DNA of 64,000 bases from an uncultured Lachnospiraceae bacterium (GTDB taxonomy: Bacteria > Bacillota > Clostridia > Lachnospirales > Lachnospiraceae). Positions 6,934-17,310 of the stretch are shown one piece after another (the stretch's first letter is position 1; every line of letters starts with the position of its first letter). The stretch covers positions 18,268 through 82,267 of the forward strand of contig CANQCY010000006.1 in assembly GCA_947591245.1 (NCBI GenBank), written 5' to 3'. The notes under the pieces are model-generated. The model searched no databases. It was not told the DNA's origin and worked only from the letters and a program-made list of their open reading frames with translations. The position numbers and the translations under genes were made by a program.

Positions 6934-8805
6934 TTATACTGCCGTTCCATTGATCAGTTTGTCAATCACTTCATTCATAACGGACAAGACCTTGTACTGA
7001 TTGAAAATCATTCTCTGGAACACGAGGACATTTTCCGTTTCTTCATCCTCATCCGCCCCGCTGACAGACTGCCTCTGCAGATCTACCGCATCCCTGATGT
7101 TTTTCTGGCTGTCCCGCAGCGTAAATGCTTTCTGGCAATCTACGCTGATATCCGCGGTAAAAGACTGGAGAAATGAATCCGGCGCCCCGTGCAGGAACAT
7201 CTTGGAATCATCTTTTAACCCTGATAACTTAAGAATATTTTTGTTTTCTGACTGTCCGGGAAGACACGCTTCATTGCAGGCAAACAGGTTTTCGTCCCAT
7301 TGAAGATCTTTCGTCACGCATATATTAACCGCCGTCATATAGTAATAACTTCCCGTATAGCTTCCGTTCGGCTCGCGCTCCGCCACAGAAGAAAATGAAC
7401 TGTAATGTCCATTTGCATCTTTCTTTGTAAAAATGTAATTATCTCCCGTCAGCGGAACCTGGGCGTTGAAAAAGTCAATTCCATGATTTCCATACACGTC
7501 ATAGCCCTCTTTATGCAAATCATTAAACTCCTGCGCATAGGTTCTCACAAACTCATTGATCTGCGCCATATAATATGGGACGCCCTTATACTCCACCTGT
7601 TTTCCGACCGTCACAGTTTTTTTCGCGTTGATCGCATTGTTCAGCGACACTGCCTGCTGCGGCGTACCTTTCATTTTAAGGGTGAACGTGTATGTGAAGC
7701 TGCCGTCGTCTTCAACCGTTACGTCAAAATGGTCATACCCATACGTAACATTGCCGATCGTCAATTCACCGTCTGTAGCCGGAATATTCAGCAGGTTCAC
7801 GTCATTGACGGTTGCATTGTTCATCGAAAACGTCAGGTTCCCCTCGTCATTTGCCTCCAATTTGCCGGTCGCATTGCCGGAAAGGACGGCGCCGTTATTG
7901 CCGTCGCGCACCTCGAAAAGAGCCTGAAGCTTTCCGCCCAGCGTCTCGCTATAGGGATGGAACGGCGTACCGTCCGACCACCTGACTTCATATAATCCGT
8001 TTATATCATTTATATTTTTCTTGTTTTCGCTTTCTGTCACAATCAGCGGGGTATATTCAAAACCGTCCACGAGCGTCGCACCGTCCACATACACATAAAA
8101 ACGGTTTGTACCCACGCCCTCCTGCGGTTTTTCTTCCAATACAGAAACATCGCAAAGTTCCGAGAGATCATCAATAAGCACCGTTCTCTGATCCCGCAAG
8201 TCATTGGCGCTTCCCCCATACGCTTCAATCATATTGATCTGTTTTGTCACGGAAGCGATTTTCTCCGCGATCGCATTGATCTGTTCCACGCAGGATTTAA
8301 TCTCTGTATTCGCCTCGCTCTGCAAATCCTGAAGATACGACGCCGTCTCCTGAATGAAGCTGGTAAACGTGATTCCATATGTGGTAATCTGTTTTCTCCG
8401 AGCCTGCTCTCCCGCATCATTTGGCAGAGCTGTCAGCTGCGAGCAAAATACATCAAACGCATTTGTAATTCCGCCCGTCGTCTCATCCGCCGCATATAAC
8501 TTGCGCTGCACTTCATTCAAATAATAAGCGTGCGTGGCATAACGGTTGTATGACGTGTTCATGCGGGCATACTTGGTATCGTAATATTCCGTACGCTGCC
8601 TCTCGACATCCTGCACATATACGCCGGAACCCATTACTTTGATAGAACTGATCGCAGTCGTATGAGCGTTCGTTTTGACAACCTGGCGGGAATATCCCCT
8701 CGTACCCACGTTTGCCAGATTGTGAGCTGCCGTCTGCATGGCCGTATTGTAAGTCATCATTCCTGATTTTGCGATCTCAAGCCCTTGAAATGTAGGTAAT
8801 CCCAT
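6934..8805 (-). CDS. flgK: Hook-associated protein FlgK (second copy)
   Basis: HAP1 of the hook-filament junction, 623 residues. The N-terminal rod-type motif is clear (M-T-Y-N-T-A-M-Q-T-A-A-H-N-L-A-N-V-G-T-R-G-Y-S), followed by a long helical region and a C-terminal helix with V-F-Q-R-M-I-F-N-Q-Y-K-V-L-S-V-M-N-E-V. It lies 31 bases after another flgK and before flgL. The two proteins share domain plan but little obvious identity outside the ends, so this is an old duplication or two specialised junction proteins rather than a recent repeat. Confidence 0.88.
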   Translation of the reverse strand: MGLPTFQGLEIAKSGMMTYNTAMQTAAHNLANVGTRGYSRQVVKTNAHTTAISSIKVMGSGVYVQDVERQRTEYYDTKYARMNTSYNRYATHAYYLNEVQRKLYAADETTGGITNAFDVFCSQLTALPNDAGEQARRKQITTYGITFTSFIQETASYLQDLQSEANTEIKSCVEQINAIAEKIASVTKQINMIEAYGGSANDLRDQRTVLIDDLSELCDVSVLEEKPQEGVGTNRFYVYVDGATLVDGFEYTPLIVTESENKKNINDINGLYEVRWSDGTPFHPYSETLGGKLQALFEVRDGNNGAVLSGNATGKLEANDEGNLTFSMNNATVNDVNLLNIPATDGELTIGNVTYGYDHFDVTVEDDGSFTYTFTLKMKGTPQQAVSLNNAINAKKTVTVGKQVEYKGVPYYMAQINEFVRTYAQEFNDLHKEGYDVYGNHGIDFFNAQVPLTGDNYIFTKKDANGHYSSFSSVAEREPNGSYTGSYYYMTAVNICVTKDLQWDENLFACNEACLPGQSENKNILKLSGLKDDSKMFLHGAPDSFLQSFTADISVDCQKAFTLRDSQKNIRDAVDLQRQSVSGADEDEETENVLVFQRMIFNQYKVLSVMNEVIDKLINGTAV

Positions 8806-8836
8806 TTTCTATTCCCCTTTCTCCGTCTGCCATCTG

Positions 8837-10630
8837 CTATAATGACATAATCAAATGTTCAAGCATCTCGTCAACCACTGTAATGTAGCGGGAGGACGCA
8901 TTGTAGCACTGCTGGAATTTAATCAGGTCGGAAAGCTCTTCATCCGTCGAAACGCCCATGATATTCTGTCTCTCCGCCTCCGCCGCAAACACTGTCCTCT
9001 CCTGATTTTCCACAATATCACGCCAGATGCTTCCCTGCGTCGCAAACTGTTCGACAAGTCCTTTATAAAAATCCCGGTAGGTATAAACTGCCATCGAGTT
9101 CGGATCAAGCGTGCCGAATTCCTCATCCCATTTGCTCATCATGGTTTCACACAAATCCCATGCAAAGCCGTCTCCATGTCCGCTCAGCGGATTGGCGTTC
9201 AAGGGAAGTTTGGATGGATCCCTGAGCAGCTCGGGATTTACTTCCAGCTGGTCAATTGAATACAGCGTATACTCATCATTCACATCTTCCTCGTTATAAA
9301 CAAATACTGTCTGTATCTCCTTCGTTCCGTCTTCCTTTACAACGGTCATCTCTTTCTCGGTATAGCGGGGCGTCTTTCGTCGGATAAAAATTTCTACCCC
9401 CATCGACTTATCAGCGTCGTCGCCGATCCCCGATTTTTCGGTATCCAGCACTTTGATCGTCTGCTGCTGCCCATCTACCTCAACCGTAATTTCTTTGTTG
9501 GGGCAGAAAGTGTCGTTGATCATCGTCGTGATGCCGTTGATCAAACGGTCAAACTGCGCCTGAACCGTCATCACGATCGACGGCTGCACCGTCTGATTAT
9601 ATTCTTTCACCTCTTGCTCATAATTGTTCATCGCAAGTTGGTAGCTTACTGCATCAAATTCTCCAATCTCATTGGTATAATCTTCTTCACGCGGTTTCTG
9701 CGGAAGGTATGTATAATCGGCAGCCTGCGTCCCCCTCGCCACCAAAAGCCCTCTCAGGGAACCGGTGTCCGAATTATCTTCCATCGAGTAGTAAAGTTCG
9801 CCCCGCGTGAAGAAATCTTCGCGCCCGATCTCCCAGACCGGTTTCAGCAAGTGCGACGTCTCGCTTTCAAATTCCGTTGCCAGCCTGTACTGCGTGTTTC
9901 CCTCCAATAGATACGAATTCTGCGAAAAAATAGAAATCGTCCCGTCAACCTCTTCTATCGAATGAAAATCAATGTATTCGCCAAGCTCGTCAAGGAGAAG
10001 GTTTCTCGCATCGCGGTAATCATTCGCTCCCTCCCCGGTAGCTTCGTATTTGCGGATAAGGACATTGTACTCGCTGATTTCCTCAACAATAGCGTTGATA
10101 CGGTCAACCTGCTGCTGCACTTCCTGATTCATATTTTGCTGGTACTGGTACAGCTCATTCTGCAATACCGAGGCGCGTTCAATAAATTTTGACGCCGTCG
10201 CCACCATCTCTGTACGGAAAACGATCTGATCCGGGTTTTCACGCAAATCCGAAAGTGCCGTCCACAACCCGTTCAATACATACAGGAACTGTTCGCCCTC
10301 CAGCTCGCCAAAGACATCCTGAACCTCCGTTACCGCACGGTACTGAGCGTCATAAAATTTCTCGCGTCCGAGCTGCAGGCGGTACTGCGCATCCAAAAAC
10401 GTATTCCTGATCTGGCGAATCGTAGAAACATTTGTCCCCAAACCAACCTGCATCTTATTGGCATGATTTCCATAACTCGTTCGGTAAAAAGCGTCCGTCA
10501 CCATGACCTGCTGCCTTGTGTGGCCTTCTGTCGTTGCGTTCGCAAGGTTATGCCCCGCCGTATATAACGAGGCCTGCGCTGAGTGGAGACCGGATACTCC
10601 GGTATTGAAACTCGTTAATAAATTGCCCAT
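8837..10630 (-). CDS. flgK: Hook-associated protein FlgK (first copy)
   Basis: HAP1-type junction protein of 597 residues. The N-terminus carries the rod/hook signature (G-V-S-G-L-H-S-A-Q, then A-G-H-N-L-A-N-A-T-T-E-G) and the C-terminus the FlgK pattern (L-S-D-L-I-K-F-Q-Q-C-Y-N-A-S-S-R-Y-I-T-V-V-D-E-M). It is the first structural gene after flgN, the normal place of flgK, so this copy is probably the canonical one. The middle (residues 280-480) is variable and acidic. Confidence 0.92.
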   Translation of the reverse strand: MGNLLTSFNTGVSGLHSAQASLYTAGHNLANATTEGHTRQQVMVTDAFYRTSYGNHANKMQVGLGTNVSTIRQIRNTFLDAQYRLQLGREKFYDAQYRAVTEVQDVFGELEGEQFLYVLNGLWTALSDLRENPDQIVFRTEMVATASKFIERASVLQNELYQYQQNMNQEVQQQVDRINAIVEEISEYNVLIRKYEATGEGANDYRDARNLLLDELGEYIDFHSIEEVDGTISIFSQNSYLLEGNTQYRLATEFESETSHLLKPVWEIGREDFFTRGELYYSMEDNSDTGSLRGLLVARGTQAADYTYLPQKPREEDYTNEIGEFDAVSYQLAMNNYEQEVKEYNQTVQPSIVMTVQAQFDRLINGITTMINDTFCPNKEITVEVDGQQQTIKVLDTEKSGIGDDADKSMGVEIFIRRKTPRYTEKEMTVVKEDGTKEIQTVFVYNEEDVNDEYTLYSIDQLEVNPELLRDPSKLPLNANPLSGHGDGFAWDLCETMMSKWDEEFGTLDPNSMAVYTYRDFYKGLVEQFATQGSIWRDIVENQERTVFAAEAERQNIMGVSTDEELSDLIKFQQCYNASSRYITVVDEMLEHLIMSL

Positions 10631-10693
10631 ACTGTCCCTCCGTATATGCTTTATAAACGCAGTAGAAGTACACGAGTGGGAAAAACAGCCCTT

Positions 10694-11209
10694 CTACTGC
10701 TTTGCATCAAACGTGCCCGCTTCCATATCAGGTAAGTCAACCTGCGCGGCGCTGCTTGAATAATTACTGCTTCCCGAAGACATCCGTGTACTTCTTATCA
10801 CATTCATGTTAAATTCAACCATTTCCATTGCCTGACTTAATAAGTCTTTATTTTGAACGTTGAGCTCCTGCAGCCGGCTCACCGTCCTTCGGAGCCGATC
10901 GTGCAACTCACGCAATATTTTCTGCTCTTCAGGCTGGTTTTTCAACGCCGCAACGATCTGTTCCAAATCCATGATTCCGGAACCTTTTCCGAGAACCGTG
11001 GAAATATCTTTGACGATGCGGATTCGCTTCGTCTCAAGATTTCCCGCTTCATCTACCAGATTCTGTTCATCATCCGACAGCCTTCTCATGGCGTCCAAAT
11101 CATTTGCGATAACCGCCCTTAGCTTTTCTTCCTGAATCGGGATCAAATCAGCGTATATCTTTTCTTCCCGGCCAAGAACGTCCACCAATTCCTCAATCAA
11201 ACTTGCCAA
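10694..11209 (-). CDS. flgN: FlgN family flagellar chaperone
   Basis: Export chaperone for FlgK and FlgL. About 171 residues, helical and charged, with N-terminal L-I-E-E-L-V-D-V-L-G-R-E-E-K-I-Y-A-D-L and a final region of Ser/Asn/Ala-rich low complexity, as in FlgN proteins. It lies between flgM and flgK. The start is uncertain: TTG at 11209 has AGGAGG 6 bases upstream and avoids overlap with flgM; a TTG at 11236 would overlap flgM by 8 bases and lacks a ribosome site. Confidence 0.88.
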   Translation of the reverse strand: MASLIEELVDVLGREEKIYADLIPIQEEKLRAVIANDLDAMRRLSDDEQNLVDEAGNLETKRIRIVKDISTVLGKGSGIMDLEQIVAALKNQPEEQKILRELHDRLRRTVSRLQELNVQNKDLLSQAMEMVEFNMNVIRSTRMSSGSSNYSSSAAQVDLPDMEAGTFDAKQ

Positions 11210-11228
11210 AGAAAATCCTCCTAACAAT

Positions 11229-11501
11229 TTATCCAAGCAAACGCTCTGCCAGATTTTCGGCTACATCCTCTATGGATACATTGTACGTTCCCGCTTTCAT
11301 TCTCTCTCTGATATCCCTTACCTTGTCCTCACGGACTTCGGAAACTTCGGCAGCTGCTTTTTTGGCAATCTGATAATCCTTTCCGAAATCCGAAATCTCG
11401 AGGCTGTCATTCGCAGACGCCGATTTCGAGGACTTTGAAGCCGATTTCGATTTGCTTGCCTGATAGAGTTGATTTACTTGCATATATGCATCAATTCTCA
11501 T
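11229..11501 (-). CDS. flgM: Anti-sigma-28 factor FlgM
   Basis: Binds and holds the flagellar sigma factor until the hook is complete. Protein of 90 residues; the N-terminal half is Ser/Lys/Ala-rich and probably unfolded, the C-terminal half is the conserved sigma-binding region (V-R-D-I-R-E-R-M-K-A-G-T-Y-N-V-S-I-E-D-V-A-E-N-L). I start at the second ATG (11501), which has AGGTGGTG about 6 bases upstream; the first ATG at 11513 has no site. It heads the flagellar cluster behind a sigma-28-like promoter, allowing feedback on its own sigma factor. Confidence 0.92.
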   Translation of the reverse strand: MRIDAYMQVNQLYQASKSKSASKSSKSASANDSLEISDFGKDYQIAKKAAAEVSEVREDKVRDIRERMKAGTYNVSIEDVAENLAERLLG

Positions 11502-11548
11502 AGTAATCACCACCTAAATAGTAAAAATTTTATCGTCTCTTACAATAT

Positions 11549-11575
11549 GTATCGGACGATTTGAAGAATAATTAA
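11549..11575 (-). promoter_or_regulatory. Sigma-28-like promoter upstream of flgM
   Basis: Minus strand TTAATTAT (11575-11568), 11 bases, TCCGATAC (11556-11549). Spacing and -10 region match the flagellin promoter of this window almost base for base; the -35 half is weaker. It lies in the 94-base gap after the topoisomerase gene and about 50 bases before the flgM start. Confidence 0.6.
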
Positions 11576-11595
11576 CATTAAAAACAAAAAATGTA

Positions 11596-13860
11596 TCACG
11601 GCAGCTCCAAAGACGCTCTCTGCCCTTTTGCTGCCCTCTTGCGATTTCTGACCCGTTTTGCATTGAATTGTTTCCCATTATAAAGAAACGTTTCATCGTT
11701 TTGGCCTACTACGGTTGAAAAAGCAAGCGCATCTCCTTTCTCCAGCGAAATCCCCTTTACGCCCCGGCTCGTTTTTTTCAATTCGCTGACCTCGCCGAGC
11801 GGAAATCCGAGAGAAAGACCTTTTTTCGTCAAAAGAATGACCTTTCCTGTTCCCGAAAGCACATTGGAAGCGGTCAGGGCTGTAACTCCGCACACCTTGT
11901 CGCCGTTTTCGAGTTTGGTCGCCGCAATCTGGCTCCGGTTCGTGTCAAATTCCGCGCCCGACACAAGCTTAATATACCCGCTTTCCGTTGTAAATAACAG
12001 CATGGATTCAAACAAATCCTCAAAGGCGATATAGAGCAACGCCTCTTCATCACCCGACATCTTGCAAAGGGTATGCACAAGCGAGCCCTTGTCCTTAAGT
12101 TTGCACTTCGGCAGCTTGTCCGCCTTGATCTGGTGCATATTTCCCTCATTTGTAAACAGACAGATTTTGTCCGTATTTTTCATTTTCAAAACACGCGGAT
12201 ATTCCTGCTTCGCCTCTTCAGAAGCTCTGGAAAAAACGCTCTCATCCACGGCTTTCATATATCCGAAACGGTCGATGCACACATAAATATCCTCGATCTT
12301 TACCTCTTCCACATATGCTTTTGCCGCAACGTCCGCAAGCTCTGTTCTGCGCTCCCTTCCGAATTTCTTTTTATATTCGCGCAGCCTTGCCTTGATCACT
12401 TTATACAATTCCTTCACATTGGAAAGCACTTTCTCGTATTGGGCAATGTTCTTCAGAAGCTCATCGTTTTCCTCATGAAGCTTCAATATTTCCAATCCGA
12501 TCAACCGGCTGAGGGGCATCGCCAGTATCGCATCAGCCTGAGCCTCTGTAAACAGCAAGGTCTTCGCCTGTTTTTCAGACGCCTTGCTCTTAAAACGAAT
12601 GCCATCGGACATCCCTTCCGTCAGACACGCTTTCGCCTGTTTTACAGATGAGCTTCCGCGGAGAATTTCAATAATCAGGTCTATTGCGTCTGTCGCTTTC
12701 ACAAGCCCTTCTACAATTTCAAGACGTTTTTTTGCCTTTGCCAGCAAAAACCGGTACTCTTTCGTGTATAAATCCTCCTGAAAGAGTACAAATTCCCCGA
12801 TCATGGATTTTAAATCGAATAATTTCGGCTGTCCGCCCGATATAGCCAGCAGATTGACGCCGTACGTATCTTCCATCTGCGTTTTTTTATAAAGGCCGTT
12901 TAACAGGTTTTCAATATCTCTTCCCTTTTTCACCTCGATAACGATACGGATTCCCTCTTTCGAAGACTCATCCCGCACATCATAGATTTCCTCAAACACT
13001 CTGTCTTTTACAAGCGCGCACAGAGTTTCTACCAGCTTTATCTTATTGCCCGACACGGTATATGGAATTTCCGTAATTATAATATTTGTCCTGCCATTCT
13101 CCCCCTTTTCCAGTTTCGTCCTGGCGCGAAGCCGGATCCTCCCCTCCCCCGTCTCATAAATCGCCGGCAGCTCCGATACGTTTGTAATCGTGCCGCCGGT
13201 CGGAAAGTCCGGCCCCGGCACATAATCCATCAATTTCTGCAAGGAAATGCCCGGACGATCCATGTAGGCAATGACTGCATCGATCACTTCCGCCGGATTG
13301 TGCGGAGGAATGTTCGTTGCCATGCCGACGGCGATCCCCGTCGTTCCGTTTATAAGAAGATTCGGCATCATTGCCGGCAGCACAAAAGGTTCCTTTTCGC
13401 TTTCGTCGAAATTCGGCCCAAATTCCACAAGGCCTTTTTCCAAGCTTTCCAGCATTGTCATCGCCGCCTCGGAAAGCCTTGCCTCCGTATATCTCATCGC
13501 CGCCGCCCCGTCGCCGTCAATGGAGCCGAAATTGCCATGTCCGTCTACAAGCGGCGCGTTCAGAGAATATTCCTCGGTCATATGTACGAGCGCATCATAA
13601 ATCGAGCTGTCGCCGTGCGGATGGTATTTACCCATCGTATCGCCGACAATACGCGCGCTTTTGCGGTGCGGTTTGTCCGGAGCTAGCCCCAGTTCTTTCA
13701 TAGCATATAAAATCCGCCGCTGTACCGGCTTCAACCCGTCCCTTATATCCGGTACGGCGCGGGCGACAATGACGCTTACGGCATAATCGCGGTACGAATT
13801 TTTCATTTCCTCGGAAAAATCCAGTTGAATGACATTTTCATTTTCTTTTTGCTGGCTCAT
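11596..13860 (-). CDS. parC: Type II topoisomerase A subunit (ParC/GyrA)
   Basis: Breakage-reunion subunit that cuts and rejoins DNA, partner of the ATPase encoded just upstream. The 754-residue protein has the winged-helix and catalytic core: [10 protein letters not shown] (residues 80-89, the quinolone-pocket Ser85 and Asp89), R-Y-T-E-A-R with catalytic Tyr124, then the beta-pinwheel C-terminal domain. The pinwheel has only a degenerate GyrA box (S-R-G-V-K-G near residue 700), favouring a topoisomerase IV-type decatenase over true gyrase. Location beside flagellar genes, away from dnaA-type neighbours, also fits a second set. The gyrA alternative stays open. Confidence 0.9.
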   Translation of the reverse strand: MSQQKENENVIQLDFSEEMKNSYRDYAVSVIVARAVPDIRDGLKPVQRRILYAMKELGLAPDKPHRKSARIVGDTMGKYHPHGDSSIYDALVHMTEEYSLNAPLVDGHGNFGSIDGDGAAAMRYTEARLSEAAMTMLESLEKGLVEFGPNFDESEKEPFVLPAMMPNLLINGTTGIAVGMATNIPPHNPAEVIDAVIAYMDRPGISLQKLMDYVPGPDFPTGGTITNVSELPAIYETGEGRIRLRARTKLEKGENGRTNIIITEIPYTVSGNKIKLVETLCALVKDRVFEEIYDVRDESSKEGIRIVIEVKKGRDIENLLNGLYKKTQMEDTYGVNLLAISGGQPKLFDLKSMIGEFVLFQEDLYTKEYRFLLAKAKKRLEIVEGLVKATDAIDLIIEILRGSSSVKQAKACLTEGMSDGIRFKSKASEKQAKTLLFTEAQADAILAMPLSRLIGLEILKLHEENDELLKNIAQYEKVLSNVKELYKVIKARLREYKKKFGRERRTELADVAAKAYVEEVKIEDIYVCIDRFGYMKAVDESVFSRASEEAKQEYPRVLKMKNTDKICLFTNEGNMHQIKADKLPKCKLKDKGSLVHTLCKMSGDEEALLYIAFEDLFESMLLFTTESGYIKLVSGAEFDTNRSQIAATKLENGDKVCGVTALTASNVLSGTGKVILLTKKGLSLGFPLGEVSELKKTSRGVKGISLEKGDALAFSTVVGQNDETFLYNGKQFNAKRVRNRKRAAKGQRASLELP

Positions 13861-13902
13861 CCTGTTCCTCCATTTAATCCATTGCTTTTGGCGCTGATAT
13901 CA

Positions 13903-15831
13903 TCATATATCTATGTTGGCATACTTTGCTTCTTCCATAATAAACTGACGCCGCGGCGGCACGCTGCTGCCCATAAGGATATCCGTCACCTCATCTGCCT
14001 CAACAGTATCGCTGATCGAAACCTGCGCAAGGATCCGGTTGTCCGGATCGAGCGTCGTTTCCCAAAGCTGAACGTCATCCATCTCCCCAAGTCCTTTATA
14101 CCGCTGCAGACCCTGAATCTTCTTTCCTGTCTTGCGAAATTTTTCCAACTCGAAATCATTGAAGAGATACTGGCTTTTCTTTACCTTTTTCTTCTTCTCC
14201 ACATCCTCATAATCTACTTTGTAAAGCGGCGGCAGCCCCCGGTAAACCTTGCCCTGATAGATCAGCTCCGGCATAAATCGGTAAAAGAAGGTGAGCAGCA
14301 GCGTGCTTATATGGGAGCCGTCGACATCGGCGTCGGTCAGAATAATAATTTTATCGTACCTCAATTTTTTAATATCAAAGTCGTCGCCGATTCCGCAGCC
14401 GAATGATGCAATCATGGATTTGATTTCATTATTTAGCAAAACTTTTTCAAGCGGCGCTTTTTCAACATTGAGAATTTTGCCTCGAAGGGGAAGCACTGCC
14501 TGCGTGCGCCGGTTCCTCGCCGTTTTCACCGTTCCTCCGGCAGAATCTCCCTCGACAATATAGATCTCGCATTCCTCCGGCTTTTTAGAAGAGCAGGCGG
14601 CCAGCTTGCTCTTCGTATCCACGTTCATCAGTTCTTTCAACACTGAGCGGCGCGCCTTATCGCTCGCCGTTCTTGCGCGGTAAGACTTGCGGACATTTTC
14701 CAGTATCGTCTTTAACACTTCGACATTTTTGTCAAAATAACGCTGCACCTCCTGGCTGAATACATCGTCTACCGCTGTTTTCGCATCGGTATTGCCCAGT
14801 TTGTTTTTTGTCTGGCTCTCAAACTGCGGATCCGGATGCTTAATCGAAACGATCGCCACAAGACCGTTCCGGATATCCTTACCGTCAAAGTTTTCCTCAT
14901 TATTTTTTAAGATATTCAACTCCCTGGCGTACTGGTTCATCACACGCGTAAGCGCCATTTTAAAACCGGTCACGAGCGTACCGCCGTCGGTGACATTGAT
15001 CCGGTTGCAATAGGAATTGATCTGCTCGGTAAACTCATCGACATATTGAAACGCCACCTCTACCTCGATCTCCCCGCTGCTTCCTTCTATGTAAATCACA
15101 TCGTCATGCAGCGGCGTTGCGTCACGGTTGATGTATTTGATATAGCTCTGAATTCCATACTCCTCCTGAAACGCGAGTGACTCGCCCGCACGCTCATCCG
15201 TGAAAACAATTTTCAGATTTTTGTTGAGATATGCGATTTCTTTCAGCTTTTTCTTGATCGTCTCCGGTTTAAATTCAACCGTCTCAAAAATAGCATCATC
15301 CGGATAAAACGTAACCTTCGTTCCCGTATCGCTTTTCGCGCACTTTCCCACCTCGGGAAGCAGGCCCTTTTCAAGCTTGATTTGGGGTTTGCCCCCGTCC
15401 GCATATTCGTCCCGGTAAATCTTTCCGTCTTTCTTGATCTCAACCGTCATTTTTTTTGACAGGGCATTTACGACCGATGCGCCTACCCCATGCAGCCCGC
15501 CGGACACTTTATAAACGGCGTTATTAAATTTCCCGCCCGCGTGCAATATCGTATATACTACCCTGACCGTGGGAATTTTTTTCGTCGGGTGAATATCCAC
15601 CGGCACGCCGCGCCCATTATCCTCAATAGTCACGCCGCCGTCTTTTCTCAACGTAATATGTATTTCGGAACAAAATCCGGCAAGGTGCTCATCGATTCCA
15701 TTATCCAAAATTTCCCATATAAGATGGTGCAGCCCCCTCGTTCCCGTGCTTCCAATATACATGCCGGGACGCTTGCGAACCGCCTCCAGCCCCTCCAATA
15801 CTACGATCTGGCTTCCGTCATATTTATCCAT
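13903..15831 (-). CDS. parE: Type II topoisomerase B subunit (ParE/GyrB)
   Basis: ATP-driven clamp of the topoisomerase, 642 residues. Visible parts: GHKL ATPase (E-I-L-D-N-G-I-D-E near residue 40, D-N-G-R-G-V-P, G-G-L-H-G-V-G-A-S-V-V-N-A-L), the transducer with Q-T-K-N-K-L-G-N, the TOPRIM block (V-E-G-D-S-A-G-G near residue 430; D-A-D-V-D-G-S-H) and the C-terminal Q-R-Y-K-G-L-G-E-M. It is 42 bases upstream of the A subunit gene, in one operon, with a strong sigma-A promoter at 15874-15902. parE versus gyrB is not certain from motifs alone. Confidence 0.9.
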   Translation of the reverse strand: MDKYDGSQIVVLEGLEAVRKRPGMYIGSTGTRGLHHLIWEILDNGIDEHLAGFCSEIHITLRKDGGVTIEDNGRGVPVDIHPTKKIPTVRVVYTILHAGGKFNNAVYKVSGGLHGVGASVVNALSKKMTVEIKKDGKIYRDEYADGGKPQIKLEKGLLPEVGKCAKSDTGTKVTFYPDDAIFETVEFKPETIKKKLKEIAYLNKNLKIVFTDERAGESLAFQEEYGIQSYIKYINRDATPLHDDVIYIEGSSGEIEVEVAFQYVDEFTEQINSYCNRINVTDGGTLVTGFKMALTRVMNQYARELNILKNNEENFDGKDIRNGLVAIVSIKHPDPQFESQTKNKLGNTDAKTAVDDVFSQEVQRYFDKNVEVLKTILENVRKSYRARTASDKARRSVLKELMNVDTKSKLAACSSKKPEECEIYIVEGDSAGGTVKTARNRRTQAVLPLRGKILNVEKAPLEKVLLNNEIKSMIASFGCGIGDDFDIKKLRYDKIIILTDADVDGSHISTLLLTFFYRFMPELIYQGKVYRGLPPLYKVDYEDVEKKKKVKKSQYLFNDFELEKFRKTGKKIQGLQRYKGLGEMDDVQLWETTLDPDNRILAQVSISDTVEADEVTDILMGSSVPPRRQFIMEEAKYANIDI

Positions 15832-15873
15832 TGAACTGTCCTCTCCTGCTTTTTATCCCACACCTAAATTAAA

Positions 15874-15902
15874 ATTATAATCGAACAGGAGTTTTTTTTC
15901 AA
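15874..15902 (-). promoter_or_regulatory. Sigma-A promoter of the topoisomerase operon
   Basis: Minus strand TTGAAA (15902-15897), 17 bases, TATAAT (15879-15874). Near-consensus, about 40 bases before the parE start. Confidence 0.75.
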
Positions 15903-15917
15903 GCCTGATTTTCTCCC

Positions 15918-15946
15918 TTGCATAAATGCGCATTTTCTGGTACATT
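15918..15946 (+). promoter_or_regulatory. Possible promoter of the lysA-like gene
   Basis: TTGCAT, 17 bases, TACATT, about 50 bases before the start codon. Divergent from the topoisomerase promoter. Only moderate match in the -10 box. Confidence 0.45.
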
Positions 15947-15996
15947 ATTAGTCGAGTGTTTTAAAATCAAATACATAGCGACAAGGAGGAACCAAA

Positions 15997-17262
15997 ATGA
16001 AACGTACAATCGTAAACCTTGAACAGGTAAAAGAAATAGAGAAGACATATCCCACGCCATTCCATATCTACGATGAAAAGGCGATACGGGAAAATGCCCG
16101 CAAACTGAAAGAAGCTTTTTCATGGAACAGCGGATACCGCGAATATTTCGCCGTTAAAGCTACGCCGAATCCGTTTATTCTGAAAATACTGCAGGAGGAG
16201 GGCTGCGGCGTAGACTGCTCGTCCATGACCGAGCTTATGCTTTCCGAAGCTCTCGGTTTCAAAAACAGCGACATTATGTTTTCTTCCAACGTGACTCCAA
16301 TGGAGGAGTACAAAAAGGCAGACGAGCTCGGAGCCTATATCAATCTCGACGATTATACGCACATTGATTTTCTCGCCAACGGAACGGGCATTCCGGAAAC
16401 CATTTGCTGCCGTTACAATCCGGGCGGCGTCTTTGAACTCGGTACCGACATTATGGACAACCCTGGAGATGCAAAATATGGTTTTACAAAAGAACAGCTC
16501 ATCGACGGCTACCGGAAACTGATGGGGCTCGGAGCCAAACATTTCGGACTTCACGCCTTCATCGCAAGCAATACCGTATCCAATGAATACTATCCGACGC
16601 TTGCCGGCATTTTATTTGAACTCGCCGTGGAATTGAAAGAAAAAACCGGCGCCGATATCCGCTTCATCAATTTGTCGGGCGGAATCGGAATCCCCTACAC
16701 AACAGACAAAGAGCCGAACGATATTCGGGCGATCGGCGAAGGCGTCCGCAAAAAATACGAGGAAATCCTCATTCCCGCCGGTCTCGGAGACGTGGCAATT
16801 TTTACCGAGCTAGGCCGTTTCATGCTGGGACCGTACGGACAGCTCGTGACAAAATGCATTCACCAGAAGCACATTTACAAAGAATACGTCGGCGTCAATA
16901 CATGCGCCTGCGACCTCATGCGCCCGGCTATGTACGGAGCGTACCACCATATCACCGTCCTCGGAAAAGAGCAGGAGGCGTGCGACCACAAATATGACGT
17001 CACCGGCTCGCTCTGCGAAAACAATGATAAATTTGCCATTGACCGCATGCTCCCGAAAATTGACGTCGGAGATTATCTGGTCATCCATGATACGGGCGCG
17101 CACGGCTATTCCATGGGCTATAATTACAACGGAAAACTAAAATCACCGGAACTTCTTCTGAAAGAAGACGGAAGCGTTCAGCTCATCCGCCGCGGCGAAA
17201 CGCCGAAGGATTATTTTGCCACTTTCGATTTCTGCGATATTTTAAAAGATATGAAGTATTAA
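15997..17262 (+). CDS. lysA: Diaminopimelate decarboxylase-like PLP enzyme
   Basis: Fold-type III PLP decarboxylase; the family converts meso-diaminopimelate to lysine. Protein of 421 residues: PLP lysine Lys54 in F-A-V-K-A-T-P-N-P, glycine loop L-S-G-G-I-G-I-P-Y, phosphate-binding E-L-G-R-F, substrate motif with Cys in S-L-C-E-N-N-D, and H-G-Y-S-M-G-Y-N-Y near the end. Several motifs deviate slightly from textbook LysA (E-P-G-R, C-E-S-G-D), so a related decarboxylase such as a carboxynorspermidine type is possible but less likely by length. CAAGGAGG precedes the ATG. Single gene, divergent from the topoisomerases. Confidence 0.85.
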   Translation: MKRTIVNLEQVKEIEKTYPTPFHIYDEKAIRENARKLKEAFSWNSGYREYFAVKATPNPFILKILQEEGCGVDCSSMTELMLSEALGFKNSDIMFSSNVTPMEEYKKADELGAYINLDDYTHIDFLANGTGIPETICCRYNPGGVFELGTDIMDNPGDAKYGFTKEQLIDGYRKLMGLGAKHFGLHAFIASNTVSNEYYPTLAGILFELAVELKEKTGADIRFINLSGGIGIPYTTDKEPNDIRAIGEGVRKKYEEILIPAGLGDVAIFTELGRFMLGPYGQLVTKCIHQKHIYKEYVGVNTCACDLMRPAMYGAYHHITVLGKEQEACDHKYDVTGSLCENNDKFAIDRMLPKIDVGDYLVIHDTGAHGYSMGYNYNGKLKSPELLLKEDGSVQLIRRGETPKDYFATFDFCDILKDMKY

Positions 17263-17310
17263 GACGCCCTCCTCCAGAAACTATTTTAAATTTGCCCTGA
17301 TTCGCCCGCA

